The notes beneath the pieces are model-generated. The model ran no database searches, was not told the DNA's origin, and saw only the letters and a list, made by a program, of their open reading frames with translations. From Croceitalea sp947503285 (lineage in GTDB: Bacteria > Bacteroidota > Bacteroidia > Flavobacteriales > Flavobacteriaceae): a DNA stretch of 64,000 nt. Where the stretch lies: the NCBI RefSeq assembly GCF_036985505.1, contig NZ_BTGQ01000004.1, positions 62,001-126,000 of the forward strand. Direction: 5' to 3'. Positions 1 through 8,611 of the stretch are shown one piece after another (within the stretch, counting starts at the first letter, position 1; every line of letters begins with the position of its first letter). A program made the position numbers and the translations under genes.

Positions 1-604
1 TTTCCCAATCTTCGATGTTATTTGCAATCGCACTTTCGCCCAAGCCATAGGTCAATAAGGTCTTATGAATGATATACGGTCGTTTATAAGAACTTATGAT
101 CTTGGGTACTACGGCGTCGCGAATCAAGTTTTTCATCTCAAAAGGCACACCTGGCAAAGCGATGAACGAAGTCCCGTTCCTTTCCATCCATAAACCTGGG
201 GCCGTACCGAAATTATTTTTCAATACCTCCGCTTTCTTGGGTACGAGGGCCTGAAGACGATTCAAATCGGATATTGGTGTTGAAATGTATTTCTCAAAAA
301 GCATCTCTATGTGTTGCAGCACTACTTCATCCTGCTCCATTTCGTCTTCAAAAAATTCACATAGGGTATGCTTGGTTATATCGTCGTTAGTAGGGCCCAA
401 CCCACCTGTTAATATGACCACTTGTGATCTTTTACTGGCCTCATGCAAAGCATCGAGAATATGTCCTCGGCTATCTTGAACAGAGGTTATCTGATATACC
501 GAAACTCCGATTTTGTTCAACTCCTTGGCTATAAATGCGGAATTGGAGTCGACGATTTGACCGATGAGTATCTCATCGCCGATGGTAATGATTTCTGCTT
601 GCAT
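1..604 (-). CDS. cinA: CinA family protein (competence/damage-inducible, nicotinamide-nucleotide amidase family), 3' end cut by window
   Basis: About 201 residues are present, from the ATG at 604 to the window edge; the C-terminus lies outside. The N-terminus reads MQAEIITIGDEILIGQIVDS, the classic CinA/MoaB-like start (TIGDEIL.G...DsN). It is followed by ILTGGLGPTNDD near residue 65, the conserved GGlGPT.DD motif, and by ALPGVPFEMK near residue 150. These belong to the molybdopterin-binding-like COG1058 domain, which hydrolyses ADP-ribose-type pyrophosphates. A C-terminal NMN deamidase domain, if present, would be beyond the edge. It is the last visible gene of a minus-strand series from recR to here. 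Family assignment is firm; the exact activity in this organism is inferred. Confidence 0.93.
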   Translation of the reverse strand, partial: MQAEIITIGDEILIGQIVDSNSAFIAKELNKIGVSVYQITSVQDSRGHILDALHEASKRSQVVILTGGLGPTNDDITKHTLCEFFEDEMEQDEVVLQHIEMLFEKYISTPISDLNRLQALVPKKAEVLKNNFGTAPGLWMERNGTSFIALPGVPFEMKNLIRDAVVPKIISSYKRPYIIHKTLLTYGLGESAIANNIEDWE

Positions 605-691
605 ATAATATGGAATACAATTTAGGGTCGCACGTAAACGGATTACTGCGTTTTTTCAAAAATACGGAATCTTAATGGCGAATGCCGCGTG

Positions 692-1030
692 TTATAACTG
701 GAAGTCTTTATGAAGTTCGGCCACGACTTGTTCGATATCTTTTTTCAAAAGTGGAAACTTGGTTTCTATCTCATCAAAACCTCCCTCGGCCTTACCTAAG
801 GTTTCAATGGCCAAGGCGTTTGCCCTTGTTTGCTCCATACCCAATAAATCTACATTGGGCTTGATTTTATGGGCCAACTTATACGTTTGTTCGTAATCCT
901 TATTCGCAATGGCCTCTTCTAAAGACAGTAAATCGGCGGGAACTTCCTCTAAAAAAACGGAAACGACGGAAACGATAAAATCTTCATCACCTTCTGCCAT
1001 TTCATTTATTTTATCTAAACTGTAAATCAT
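692..1030 (-). CDS. HPt (histidine phosphotransfer) domain protein
   Basis: This 112-residue stand-alone HPt protein has the phospho-accepting histidine in the motif LAHKIKPN (His54; HxxKxN form). The small all-helical Hpt fold relays phosphate between hybrid kinases and response regulators in the cytoplasm. No kinase or receiver lies next to it, so the partner is elsewhere in the genome. Its ATG overlaps by one base the stop of the upstream FAH-family gene (both use position 1030), so the two are probably translated together. The family is clear from the His motif and length; the pathway is unknown. Confidence 0.85.
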   Translation of the reverse strand: MIYSLDKINEMAEGDEDFIVSVVSVFLEEVPADLLSLEEAIANKDYEQTYKLAHKIKPNVDLLGMEQTRANALAIETLGKAEGGFDEIETKFPLLKKDIEQVVAELHKDFQL

Positions 1031-1641
1031 TATCGTATATGGATTGCAAAGAATTCTTCTCCTTCAATTCTTCCTTGAAGGTAGTCATTTGTCGCTACTT
1101 TTCCAACACCTGCAGGTGTACCCGTAAACAGAATATCACCCTTTTTAAGCATAAAATAGGTGGAAACGTATGAAATCAACTCATCTATCTTCCACAGCAT
1201 CAGGCCCGTATCGCCTTTTTGTACAATTTCCCCATTTTTTAACAATGAAAACCCCAGTTTGTCTAAATTTTCGTACTTATTTTTGGATATCCACTTACCT
1301 ATCACTGCAGCTCCGTCAAATCCTTTGGCCTTCTCCCAAGGCAATCCTTTTGCTTTTAATTGCGATTGAACATCACGCGCCGTAAAATCGATTCCCAAGC
1401 CAATTTCATCATAGTACTTGTGTGCAAACTCCTTCGAGATGTGCTTACCTACTTTCCTGATCTTTACGAGCACCTCAACTTCGTAATGTATCTCTTTCGA
1501 AAACCCCGGAATGTAAAAATCCTGCTCTTTGGGAAGCACGGCAGAATCGGGTTTGATGAATACAACAGGTTCTGTTGGGCGTTCATTCTCAAGCTCATCA
1601 ATATGAGCTGCATAATTTCTACCGATACAGATCAACTTCAT
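1030..1641 (-). CDS. Fumarylacetoacetate hydrolase (FAH) family protein
   Basis: At 203 residues this is the short, single-domain form of the FAH superfamily (FAHD1/YcgM-like acylpyruvate hydrolase or oxaloacetate decarboxylase type). It begins MKLICIGRNYAAHIDELEN, as members do (cigrNYa.H..E). It carries the metal-site stretch IHYEVEVLVKI near residues 50-61, GLGIDFTARDVQ near 82-93, KGFDGAAVIG near 107-116, and the closing FTGTPAGVG near 172-180. It likely hydrolyses small acylpyruvates in the cytosol using a divalent metal. It is tightly spaced with the exonuclease upstream and the HPt gene downstream. The exact substrate cannot be read from sequence. Confidence 0.88.
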   Translation of the reverse strand: MKLICIGRNYAAHIDELENERPTEPVVFIKPDSAVLPKEQDFYIPGFSKEIHYEVEVLVKIRKVGKHISKEFAHKYYDEIGLGIDFTARDVQSQLKAKGLPWEKAKGFDGAAVIGKWISKNKYENLDKLGFSLLKNGEIVQKGDTGLMLWKIDELISYVSTYFMLKKGDILFTGTPAGVGKVATNDYLQGRIEGEEFFAIHIR

Positions 1642-1658
1642 GAAAAGGGTGTTATGGG

Positions 1659-2435
1659 TTATAAAAGTTTATTGTTCAATTTGCTAAGTTTCAATTGTGT
1701 CAACACCTTTTTGGTATATAATGGAAAGTCTGCATTCAGGATCCAACCAAAATAACCGGGCTCCTTCTCCATCACTTCATCGACCGTTTTACCTTTATGC
1801 TTGCCAAAGGCAAAAATGGGTTCCTCATTTTCATTCACCCCGATAAAGCCCGCAAAATCGAGGGATTGCTTTCTAGTCGTGAACTCTGATAGCTTCTTTA
1901 CGTTATTTTCAAGCTCTGGGTATCGATCCAATTGAGCCAAGAGTACTTCGTAAGTTGCCAAGGTATCCGCTTCGGCACTATGGGCATCATCCAGGTTTTT
2001 ATCACAATAAAATTGATAGGCCGCCCCTAGGGTACGCTTTTCCATTTTATGGAATATGGTCTGTACATCAATAGAGACCATATGCTTCATATCAAAATCA
2101 ATCCCAGCCCTCAACATTTCTTCTGCCAAAAGGGGAATATCGAACCTATCAGAGTTGAAACCACCCAAATCGCTGTCTTTGATCATTTTATAGACCTCTT
2201 TTGAGAGCTGTTTAAAAGTAGGCTCATTTGCTACCTTTTCGTTAGAGATACCGTGTACGGCGATAACCTGTGCTGGTATTTCCATTTCTGGGTTTACCAA
2301 CCATGTCTTACTCTCTTTATTTCCGTTGGGATGGATCTTCAAGATGGATATTTCGACGATGCGGTCTTTGGCAACATTGGTACCTGTTGTTTCCAAATCG
2401 AAGAAGCAAATCGGTTTTGTAAGTTTAAGCTGCAT
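1659..2435 (-). CDS. DnaQ-like 3'-5' exonuclease with C-terminal DUF3820-like segment
   Basis: This 258-residue protein has the DEDDh exonuclease fold in residues 8-165. Exo I is FFDLETTG (Asp13, Glu15), Exo II GGFNSDRFDIPLL (Asp99) and Exo III AHSAEADTLAT (His152, Asp157), so all catalytic residues are present. The C-terminal part (about 200-250; FAFGKHKGKTVDEV then YFGWILNADF) matches the small DUF3820 domain often fused to these nucleases. Such proteins trim DNA or RNA 3' ends and resemble the Pol III epsilon proofreading subunit, but this one is separate from PolC/DnaE. It sits just upstream of the FAH-family gene in the same direction. Confidence 0.9.
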   Translation of the reverse strand: MQLKLTKPICFFDLETTGTNVAKDRIVEISILKIHPNGNKESKTWLVNPEMEIPAQVIAVHGISNEKVANEPTFKQLSKEVYKMIKDSDLGGFNSDRFDIPLLAEEMLRAGIDFDMKHMVSIDVQTIFHKMEKRTLGAAYQFYCDKNLDDAHSAEADTLATYEVLLAQLDRYPELENNVKKLSEFTTRKQSLDFAGFIGVNENEEPIFAFGKHKGKTVDEVMEKEPGYFGWILNADFPLYTKKVLTQLKLSKLNNKLL

Positions 2436-2442
2436 AGATATC

Positions 2443-3216
2443 TTATTTTTTAATCGAGAACAACCAAGGTAAGAGCTCTGGTTCAGAAAATGCGTTCTCC
2501 CAACTGTTATGCCCTACTCCAGGATAAAGTGAATAATGTATATCAGCATTGACCGCCTTGAGAGCATTGACCATAGCTGTAGAATATTTTGGGGGTACCA
2601 CTTTATCATCGGCACCGTGGAACACCCACCACTTTACATTTTTAATTCTATTGGCGATTGCCGTATTCGCACCACCACAGATGGGAAATGCCGCTGCAAA
2701 TAATTTAGGATTTCTTCTGACAATTTCAAAAGTACCAAAGCCCCCCATGGAAAGGCCGCCTACATACATTTTCCGCTTATTGATGGCATAGGTCTTTTTT
2801 AAGTATTTCAAAAGTCCTTCCAACAACAACATATCTTCGGTAGGTTCAGCTTTTTCATAAAAAACAAATTCACGCCCATCCCCTTGGTTATTGACACTGA
2901 TTGAGGCCCAACTACTGTTTGCTGAGCATTGCGGAAAAACGACTATGGCCCCATACGTCTCCCTATTTTTCAAAAACAGGTCGGATCCGTGTACAAGTTG
3001 AATCTCATTATCATTACCCCTTTCCCCAGAACCATGCAATACAAGTATCAGGGGGTACTTTTTATGGGTGTCATAATCTTCAGGGAACAATATTCGATAA
3101 GGCATGGTCGCACTGTTCATCTCAAACACTTCCTTTTTGAACAAAGGGGTTTCTTGTGCATTTAGTGGTGCAAACAGCAGCCACGACGTTATAACGACAA
3201 AGGTGATTGGTTTCAT
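2443..3216 (-). CDS. Exported alpha/beta hydrolase (dienelactone hydrolase / prolyl-oligopeptidase-like esterase)
   Basis: This 257-residue protein has an N-terminal signal peptide (hydrophobic residues 5-20 ending PLNA|QET). The alpha/beta-hydrolase features are the oxyanion region LVLHGSGERGND (58-69), the nucleophile elbow GLSMGGFG (Ser156), a probable acid in FHGADDKVV (about 200) and the histidine in GVGHNSWE (about 235). These are the hallmarks of the PHB-depolymerase/feruloyl-esterase-like group, which acts on esters outside the cytoplasm. It ends 7 bases before the exonuclease start, so the genes are probably cotranscribed. The substrate is unknown. Confidence 0.85.
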   Translation of the reverse strand: MKPITFVVITSWLLFAPLNAQETPLFKKEVFEMNSATMPYRILFPEDYDTHKKYPLILVLHGSGERGNDNEIQLVHGSDLFLKNRETYGAIVVFPQCSANSSWASISVNNQGDGREFVFYEKAEPTEDMLLLEGLLKYLKKTYAINKRKMYVGGLSMGGFGTFEIVRRNPKLFAAAFPICGGANTAIANRIKNVKWWVFHGADDKVVPPKYSTAMVNALKAVNADIHYSLYPGVGHNSWENAFSEPELLPWLFSIKK

Positions 3217-3279
3217 TGATTGACGAATTAAAACGTCCCCTAAATTAGAAAAGTCTGGGCTATTGTGCAGTGTAAAAAC

Positions 3280-4650
3280 CTATATTTCCCTATTTACATC
3301 CCATCCTTCAAGATAATCAGCGACTGTTTTCACGAACATACCGCCTAAAGCTCCATTGACCACCCTATGGTCATAGCTATGTGATAAGAACATTTTACTG
3401 CGGATACCAATAAAATCACCTTCTGATGTTTCGATTACCGATGGCATTTTACGAATGGCCCCCAAAGCCAAAATTCCTACCTGGGGCTGATTGATAATCG
3501 GTGTACCGAACACACTGCCAAAAGTACCAACGTTGGTTACCGTGTAGGTGCCACCTTTAATCTCGTCAGGTTTTAGTGCATTGTTACGTGCACGACTTGC
3601 TAAATCATTTACGGTTTTGGCCATTCCGACCAAATTAAGTTGGTCAGCATTCTTAATAACGGGAACGATCAGGTTTCCATCTGGTAGGGCGGCTGCCATT
3701 CCGATATTGATATTCTTCTTTTTGATCACCTGGTCACCATCTAACGAAATGTTTACCATTGGATGCTTTTTAAGGGCAACTGCGACCGCTTCCATAAAGA
3801 TTGGTGTGAAAGTCAACTTTTCACCCTCCCTTTCTTCAAATACTTTTTTGGTTTTATTCCTCCAGTTGACCACATTGGTGACATCGACTTCGATAAAACT
3901 TTGAACATGGGCAGAGGTAGAAATACTCTCCGCCATATGATGGGCGATTAATTTACCCATTCTTGATAGTGGAATAATCTCATCGCCATCCGCAACATTG
4001 GCATTACTCGGTTTCGAAATGGCTTTTTCGGCCTCGATATTGGGTTCTTCTTTTTCCGAAACTTCTTTTATCGGTTCGGCAATTCCTGGTTTTACAGGCT
4101 CAGGGGCATCATTTACCCCTCTCTTTCTATACGCTACAAAAGCTAAAATATCATTCTTCGTTACGCGCCCCTCTTTTCCCGTTCCCGCTATGGTATCAAG
4201 TTCGGCAACTGAAATACCTTCTTGTTTTGCAATATTCTTGACCAATGGGGAATAAAACCGTTCTGAACCTGAAACATTTTGAACAGGCACGGCAACAGCT
4301 TCCTCAGCTTTGACAAGTTGTTCTTCCAATTGTACTATCGATTGCTCAACTTGTTTTTCGGTCTTAAGTGGATTTACGGCTGATACGGAACCATCTTTTT
4401 CTATCCCTGCCGCAGTTTCAATGACCGCAACCACTTCACCTACTTTTATGATATCATCAACATCAAACCTTTTCTCGATAAGTTTACCTTCAACTTCACT
4501 AGGCACTTCAGAATCTACCTTATCGGTCGCTATTTCAAAAACAGCTTCGTCCATTTCAATGGTGTCACCTACTTCTTTTAGCCAAGTGGTCAGTGTTGCC
4601 TCGGCCACACTCTCTCCCATTTGCGGTAATTTCAATTCGAATTTTGACAT
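3280..4650 (-). CDS. Dihydrolipoamide acyltransferase, E2 of a 2-oxo-acid dehydrogenase complex (branched-chain type likely)
   Basis: The domain order in this 456-residue protein is a lipoyl domain (about 3-78; lipoyl Lys44 in EIATDKVDSEVP), an acidic/proline linker, a peripheral subunit-binding domain (about 130-170; YSPLVKNIAKQEGIS, then GTGKEGRVTKNDIL), a second linker, and the acyltransferase core (about 220-456). It would transfer acyl groups from the E1 thiamine enzyme to CoA. The usual catalytic motif HxxxDG near the C-terminus reads HRVVNG here (His428, Asn432 instead of Asp). No E1 or E3 gene is adjacent. Domain order fits BkdB-like E2 better than SucB, but I leave the symbol blank. 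Confidence 0.88.
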   Translation of the reverse strand: MSKFELKLPQMGESVAEATLTTWLKEVGDTIEMDEAVFEIATDKVDSEVPSEVEGKLIEKRFDVDDIIKVGEVVAVIETAAGIEKDGSVSAVNPLKTEKQVEQSIVQLEEQLVKAEEAVAVPVQNVSGSERFYSPLVKNIAKQEGISVAELDTIAGTGKEGRVTKNDILAFVAYRKRGVNDAPEPVKPGIAEPIKEVSEKEEPNIEAEKAISKPSNANVADGDEIIPLSRMGKLIAHHMAESISTSAHVQSFIEVDVTNVVNWRNKTKKVFEEREGEKLTFTPIFMEAVAVALKKHPMVNISLDGDQVIKKKNINIGMAAALPDGNLIVPVIKNADQLNLVGMAKTVNDLASRARNNALKPDEIKGGTYTVTNVGTFGSVFGTPIINQPQVGILALGAIRKMPSVIETSEGDFIGIRSKMFLSHSYDHRVVNGALGGMFVKTVADYLEGWDVNREI

Positions 4651-4687
4651 ATTCTTAATTAATGTATCGATTACGGCTTATATTTTG

Positions 4688-4695
4688 CAAAAATA
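4688..4695 (-). promoter_or_regulatory. Putative -7 box (TATTTTTG) upstream of the E2 gene
   Basis: Read on the minus strand, TATTTTTG matches the Bacteroidota -7 consensus TAnnTTTG, 37 bases before the E2 ATG. No clear TTTG -33 box is visible at the usual distance. Confidence 0.4.
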
Positions 4696-4740
4696 ATACA
4701 AAAAAGACCTTATTCTTAGTTTTAACGCATTTTAATCGCT

Positions 4741-5361
4741 TCAATTGGCTTTCATTGAATTTTCAAAAGGTACTCGATTTAAAATGCTTCGACCCAAGGT
4801 CACTTCATCGGCATACTCTAACTCATCCCCTACCGAGATTCCCCTGGCTATCGTTGAAGTAGCCACTTCGTAACCTTCCAATTGTTTGTAAATATAAAAA
4901 TTGGTGGTATCGCCCTCCATGGTGGAACTCAACGCAAAAATCAACTCTTTTACCTCTCCCTGCTTCACTTTATTAAGTAATTGCACAATATTCAGGTCTT
5001 GCGGACCAACACCTTCCATTGGCGAGATCTTTCCACCTAAAACATGGTAAAGGCCTTGGTACTGCGAGGTGTTTTCGATAGCCATTACATCCCTAATATC
5101 TTCCACCACACAAACCAGACTCCTATCCCTTTTGGGATTGGCACAGATTTCACAGATTTCAGTATCCGAGATATTTTGGCACGATTTACAAAAATTTACT
5201 TCGGTACGTAAACGCAACAAAGCCTCTGATAAATGTATGGTCTGTGATTCTGACTGCTTCAAAAGGTGAAGGGCTAGACGCAAAGCCGTACGCTGCCCTA
5301 TACCTGGCAGTTGCGAGATTTCATTCACTGCGTTGCCCAAAAGTTTTGATGAATACTCCAT
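4741..5361 (-). CDS. recR: Recombination protein RecR
   Basis: This 206-residue protein is full length for the family. After the N-terminal helix-hairpin-helix (LPGIGQRTALRLALHLL, about 19-35) comes the C4 zinc finger (CKSCQNISD..CEICANP, about 58-78). The Toprim domain follows (VVEDIRDVMAIE, YHVLGGKISPMEGVGP), then the C-terminal helix with the conserved ARGISVGDELEYAD. RecR works with RecO and RecF to load RecA at single-strand gaps. It is the first gene of the minus-strand block and is divergent from the symporter gene at 5488 across 126 bases. Confidence 0.97.
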   Translation of the reverse strand: MEYSSKLLGNAVNEISQLPGIGQRTALRLALHLLKQSESQTIHLSEALLRLRTEVNFCKSCQNISDTEICEICANPKRDRSLVCVVEDIRDVMAIENTSQYQGLYHVLGGKISPMEGVGPQDLNIVQLLNKVKQGEVKELIFALSSTMEGDTTNFYIYKQLEGYEVATSTIARGISVGDELEYADEVTLGRSILNRVPFENSMKAN

Positions 5362-5487
5362 TTTGTAAAATTACAATTTATAAAAACCATACTAAATAAT
5401 AATCCCTAGACAATGGATGAGGTCAATAAGCCGGCATCCATCGCGGTAGAAACAATCTTTTCGTATTTTGCGGCATAAAATCGCCGT

Positions 5488-6957
5488 ATGTCCTCGACAC
5501 AAATTCTAATCCTGATAGGGGCCTATTTCTTACTGTTGCTACTTATTTCATATTTTACCGGAAAAAATGACTCCAATACGGATTTTTTCAAAGCCGGAAA
5601 ACAGTCACCATGGTACTTGGTGGCCTTTGGCATGGTCGGGGCCTCTCTATCTGGTGTGACTTTCATTTCGGTTCCTGGTTGGGTGGAAGCTTCCAAGTTC
5701 GGTTATTTTCAGGTGGTCTTAGGTTATTTGGTGGGCTATTTCGTCGTTGCTTTTTTACTGCTTCCTATTTATTACAAGCTAAATCTTACTTCCATATACG
5801 AATACCTTTTGAATCGTTTTGGTGCTGTAAGCCACAAAACAGGGGCATTTTTCTTTTTTGTATCACGGGTTTTGGGTGCTGCCTTTAGGCTCTATCTCGT
5901 GGCCATCGTGCTACAACAATTTGTGTTTGACGATTTCGGAATCCCTTTTGAAATTACGGTCGTCATATCCATTTTATTGATTTGGATATACACCAATCGC
6001 GGCGGAATCAAAACCATCGTATGGACAGATACGCTACAAACTACCTTTATGATAGCAGCAGTAGTCTTGTCAATTATTTTCATAACTAAAGAACTTGATT
6101 GGAGTTTTGGTGGGTTTTTAGCCTCAGATGAATTGAAAAACTACAATCGCATTCTTTTTACCGATGATATCTTGGCCCGAAATCATTTTATCAAATCTTT
6201 CTTGGGCGGTATGTTCGTAACGATATGCATGACCGGACTAGATCAGGATATGATGCAAAAAAACCTAACATGTAAAACACTGAAGGATGCGCAAAAAAAC
6301 ATGGTGTCATTTAGTTTCGTTCTTGTTGGGGTAACCTTTCTTTTTATGTTATTGGGCGCATTACTCTTCATTTATTCAAACCAAAATGATATCGCGATAC
6401 CTTTGATGGACGGTAAGCCCAAAACGGATCTGTTGTTTCCTGAGATTGCGTTGAACAGTGGATTGGGCCTTACACTTTCCATTACTTTTATGCTTGGTTT
6501 GATAGCAGCTGCCTACAGCAGTGCCGATAGTGCGCTGACCTCATTGACCACCTCTTTTTGTGTCGATTTCTTAAATTTAGAAAAGCAACCCCCTGCCGCA
6601 CAAAAAAGAACTAGAAAACGAACCCATATCGTCATGAGCCTTGTGCTTATTTTGGTCATCATAATTTTCAAGTATATCTTGAGCAGCAATATCATCGATA
6701 GTTTACTAACCGTTGCGGGGTATACTTATGGGCCTTTATTAGGGCTGTTCGCTTTCGGAATATTCACTAAACATGAAATTAACGACAAATGGGTATGGTT
6801 GGTTGCGGTATTGGCCGTGGCTCTAATCGCTATTTTAGGGAGTTTAAAACCTGAATACCTGTTTGGCTATGAACTCGGGTACGAATTATTACCCTTAAAC
6901 GGGCTGTTGACATTTTTTGGATTGTGGTGTATTCGCAGAACGCCCACCGCACATTGA
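5488..6957 (+). CDS. Sodium:solute symporter (SSS family)
   Basis: This 489-residue inner-membrane protein has about 13 hydrophobic segments spread over its whole length. It has the SSS/SGLT pattern: an early FGMVGASLSGVTFISVPGWV segment, the GGIKTIVWTDTLQT motif (about 172-185) and AAAYSSADSALTSLTTSF (about 340-357) holding the conserved serines of the sodium site. It would import an organic solute with sodium, consistent with a marine habitat. Genes for two esterases and a GH20 hexosaminidase follow on the same strand, so a sugar or N-acetyl sugar is a plausible substrate, but that is inference from position only. A TATTTTG box-like sequence lies at 5464-5470. Confidence 0.9.
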   Translation: MSSTQILILIGAYFLLLLLISYFTGKNDSNTDFFKAGKQSPWYLVAFGMVGASLSGVTFISVPGWVEASKFGYFQVVLGYLVGYFVVAFLLLPIYYKLNLTSIYEYLLNRFGAVSHKTGAFFFFVSRVLGAAFRLYLVAIVLQQFVFDDFGIPFEITVVISILLIWIYTNRGGIKTIVWTDTLQTTFMIAAVVLSIIFITKELDWSFGGFLASDELKNYNRILFTDDILARNHFIKSFLGGMFVTICMTGLDQDMMQKNLTCKTLKDAQKNMVSFSFVLVGVTFLFMLLGALLFIYSNQNDIAIPLMDGKPKTDLLFPEIALNSGLGLTLSITFMLGLIAAAYSSADSALTSLTTSFCVDFLNLEKQPPAAQKRTRKRTHIVMSLVLILVIIIFKYILSSNIIDSLLTVAGYTYGPLLGLFAFGIFTKHEINDKWVWLVAVLAVALIAILGSLKPEYLFGYELGYELLPLNGLLTFFGLWCIRRTPTAH

Positions 6958-6982
6958 TTACTTTTTCTTTATACCTTGAACT

Positions 6983-7864
6983 ATGAAAAATTTATATATT
7001 CCCTTTTTTCTTTTTTTGGCCACTGTGGTGGCATCCCAAGAAATCGTGACACTACCGAACGAAAGTATAGACGGTGTCTCTTGGAAGAATCCAGAAAAAG
7101 AATATTATTCTGATATTTGGAAAACCCAGGTGGTCACCAACGTTTCTGAACCAACGATGCAAGTATTTCGACCATCGGCGGAAAATAATACGGGCACAGC
7201 GGTAATTGTTGCCCCTGGCGGCGGGCTTTTCGCACATAGTATCAACAGTGAGGGAAATGATGTGGCCAAATGGCTGATTGAAAAAGGCATCACGGCTTTC
7301 GTATTAAAATACAGATTGGTTCCGACGGGTGAAGATGGGGTAGCCGATATTTCGCAACTCGCAGAGACCAATCCGCAAAAAATAGGTGAGCGAGTTGCCA
7401 CGGTATTGCCCCACTCCATTCAAGACGGGTTGAACGCCATACTTCATGTTCGTGAAAATGCACAGATGTACGCCATAGATCCAAATAAAATTGGTTTTAT
7501 GGGTTTCTCAGCAGGTGGTGCCGTCACTATGGGGATAGCCTACAATTATAAAAAAACCTCTCGCCCAGATTTTCTGGTACCTGTTTATCCTTGGACGGAT
7601 GTCATGCCCATTCAAAAACCTAAAATTGATTCGCCCCCAATGCTCATTGTATGCGCCAGTGATGATCCGTTAGGGCTTGCCAAAGGAAGTGTCGAGTTAT
7701 ACACTTCAATGCTAGGGGCCAACAAATCCATTGGCCTTCACATGTATTCAAAAGGAGGTCATGGCTTTGGAATGCGTAAGAATGGGTTACCATCCGATTC
7801 ATGGATTTCCCGTTTTTATGATTGGGCATTAGCTGAGGGGTTAACACAAAAAAAGACGAAATGA
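6983..7864 (+). CDS. Exported alpha/beta hydrolase (BD-FAE / acetyl-xylan-esterase-like)
   Basis: This 293-residue protein has an N-terminal signal peptide (hydrophobic 5-18, ending VVASQE). The oxyanion-hole region is APGGGLFAHS (77-86, the HGGG-like position), the nucleophile is GFSAGGA (Ser176), the acid lies in CASDDPLG (about 236) and the histidine in SKGGHGFGM (about 267). This resembles small carbohydrate esterases that remove acetyl groups. Its stop overlaps the next ATG by 4 bases (ATGA), so it is translationally coupled with the SGNH esterase. The pair could deacetylate a sugar imported by the symporter upstream. Confidence 0.85.
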   Translation: MKNLYIPFFLFLATVVASQEIVTLPNESIDGVSWKNPEKEYYSDIWKTQVVTNVSEPTMQVFRPSAENNTGTAVIVAPGGGLFAHSINSEGNDVAKWLIEKGITAFVLKYRLVPTGEDGVADISQLAETNPQKIGERVATVLPHSIQDGLNAILHVRENAQMYAIDPNKIGFMGFSAGGAVTMGIAYNYKKTSRPDFLVPVYPWTDVMPIQKPKIDSPPMLIVCASDDPLGLAKGSVELYTSMLGANKSIGLHMYSKGGHGFGMRKNGLPSDSWISRFYDWALAEGLTQKKTK

Positions 7865-8502
7865 AAAAGCCATTTATCTTCTTTTATCTTCTTCTTTGTA
7901 CCCAGTTGATAGCCCAACAGGGGTTTCAAAAAGAAGTGGATGCCATTGTCAAACGTAATGATTCCATTTGGGACAGTACCAAAGAGACCATTGTTTTCAC
8001 AGGGAGTTCAAGTATTCGATTTTGGACAGACATACAAGAACGATTTCCAGACTATCAGATATTGAATTCTGGCTTTGGGGGGTCACAAACCAGTGATTTA
8101 TTGTATTTTCTAGATAAACTGGTGCTGCGGTATAATCCGAAAAAAATATTCATCTATGAAGGGGACAATGATGTTCATGCCCGAAAAAGAAGAAAAAAAA
8201 TCATTGCGGACATGAACGAGGTAGTACAGCAAATTAAGGGTAGGTTCCCTGAAACGCAAATTGTACTTATTTCTGCAAAACCAAGCCTTTCGAGATGGAG
8301 GTTAAGGGGTAAATACAGACGTTTAAATAAAAGTTTCGCAACCATAGCGTTACAAAGTGAACGTATTGATTATGTCAACGTATGGGATATCATGCTCAAG
8401 GGAAGAAAGGTCAGAAAGGATATCTTTATTGAAGATGGGCTACATATGAATAGCTTGGGCTACGATTTGTGGTACGAGCGTATAAAACCATTTTTACCAT
8501 AA
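7861..8502 (+). CDS. Exported SGNH/GDSL-type esterase
   Basis: This 213-residue protein has a signal peptide (residues 1-19, ending QLIAQQ). SGNH blocks are visible: block I FTGSSSIRFW (nucleophile probably Ser50), block II GFGGSQTSDLL (71-81), block III YEGDNDVHA (Asn103) and block V EDGLHMNSLGY (Asp/His near 192-195). It belongs to the platelet-activating-factor acetylhydrolase-like group common in Bacteroidota, acting on acetyl or acyl esters, often of sugars. It starts within the stop of the upstream esterase (ATGA overlap). Substrate unknown. Confidence 0.87.
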   Translation: MKKPFIFFYLLLCTQLIAQQGFQKEVDAIVKRNDSIWDSTKETIVFTGSSSIRFWTDIQERFPDYQILNSGFGGSQTSDLLYFLDKLVLRYNPKKIFIYEGDNDVHARKRRKKIIADMNEVVQQIKGRFPETQIVLISAKPSLSRWRLRGKYRRLNKSFATIALQSERIDYVNVWDIMLKGRKVRKDIFIEDGLHMNSLGYDLWYERIKPFLP

Positions 8503-8565
8503 ACCCATTATCAATACTATCTAATTTTGAAAAAATAGTACGGATAATTTTATAGCAATCCCTTG

Positions 8566-8573
8566 TATCTTTG
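8566..8573 (+). promoter_or_regulatory. Putative -7 box (TATCTTTG) for the GH20 gene
   Basis: TATCTTTG fits the flavobacterial TAnnTTTG box and lies 38 bases before the GH20 ATG at 8612, in a 109-base gap after the SGNH gene. It suggests the hexosaminidase has its own promoter. No good -33 TTTG is visible. Confidence 0.5.
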
Positions 8574-8611
8574 AAAAGCTCTAGGGTTTTGATAAAATAA
8601 ATACCAACGTT

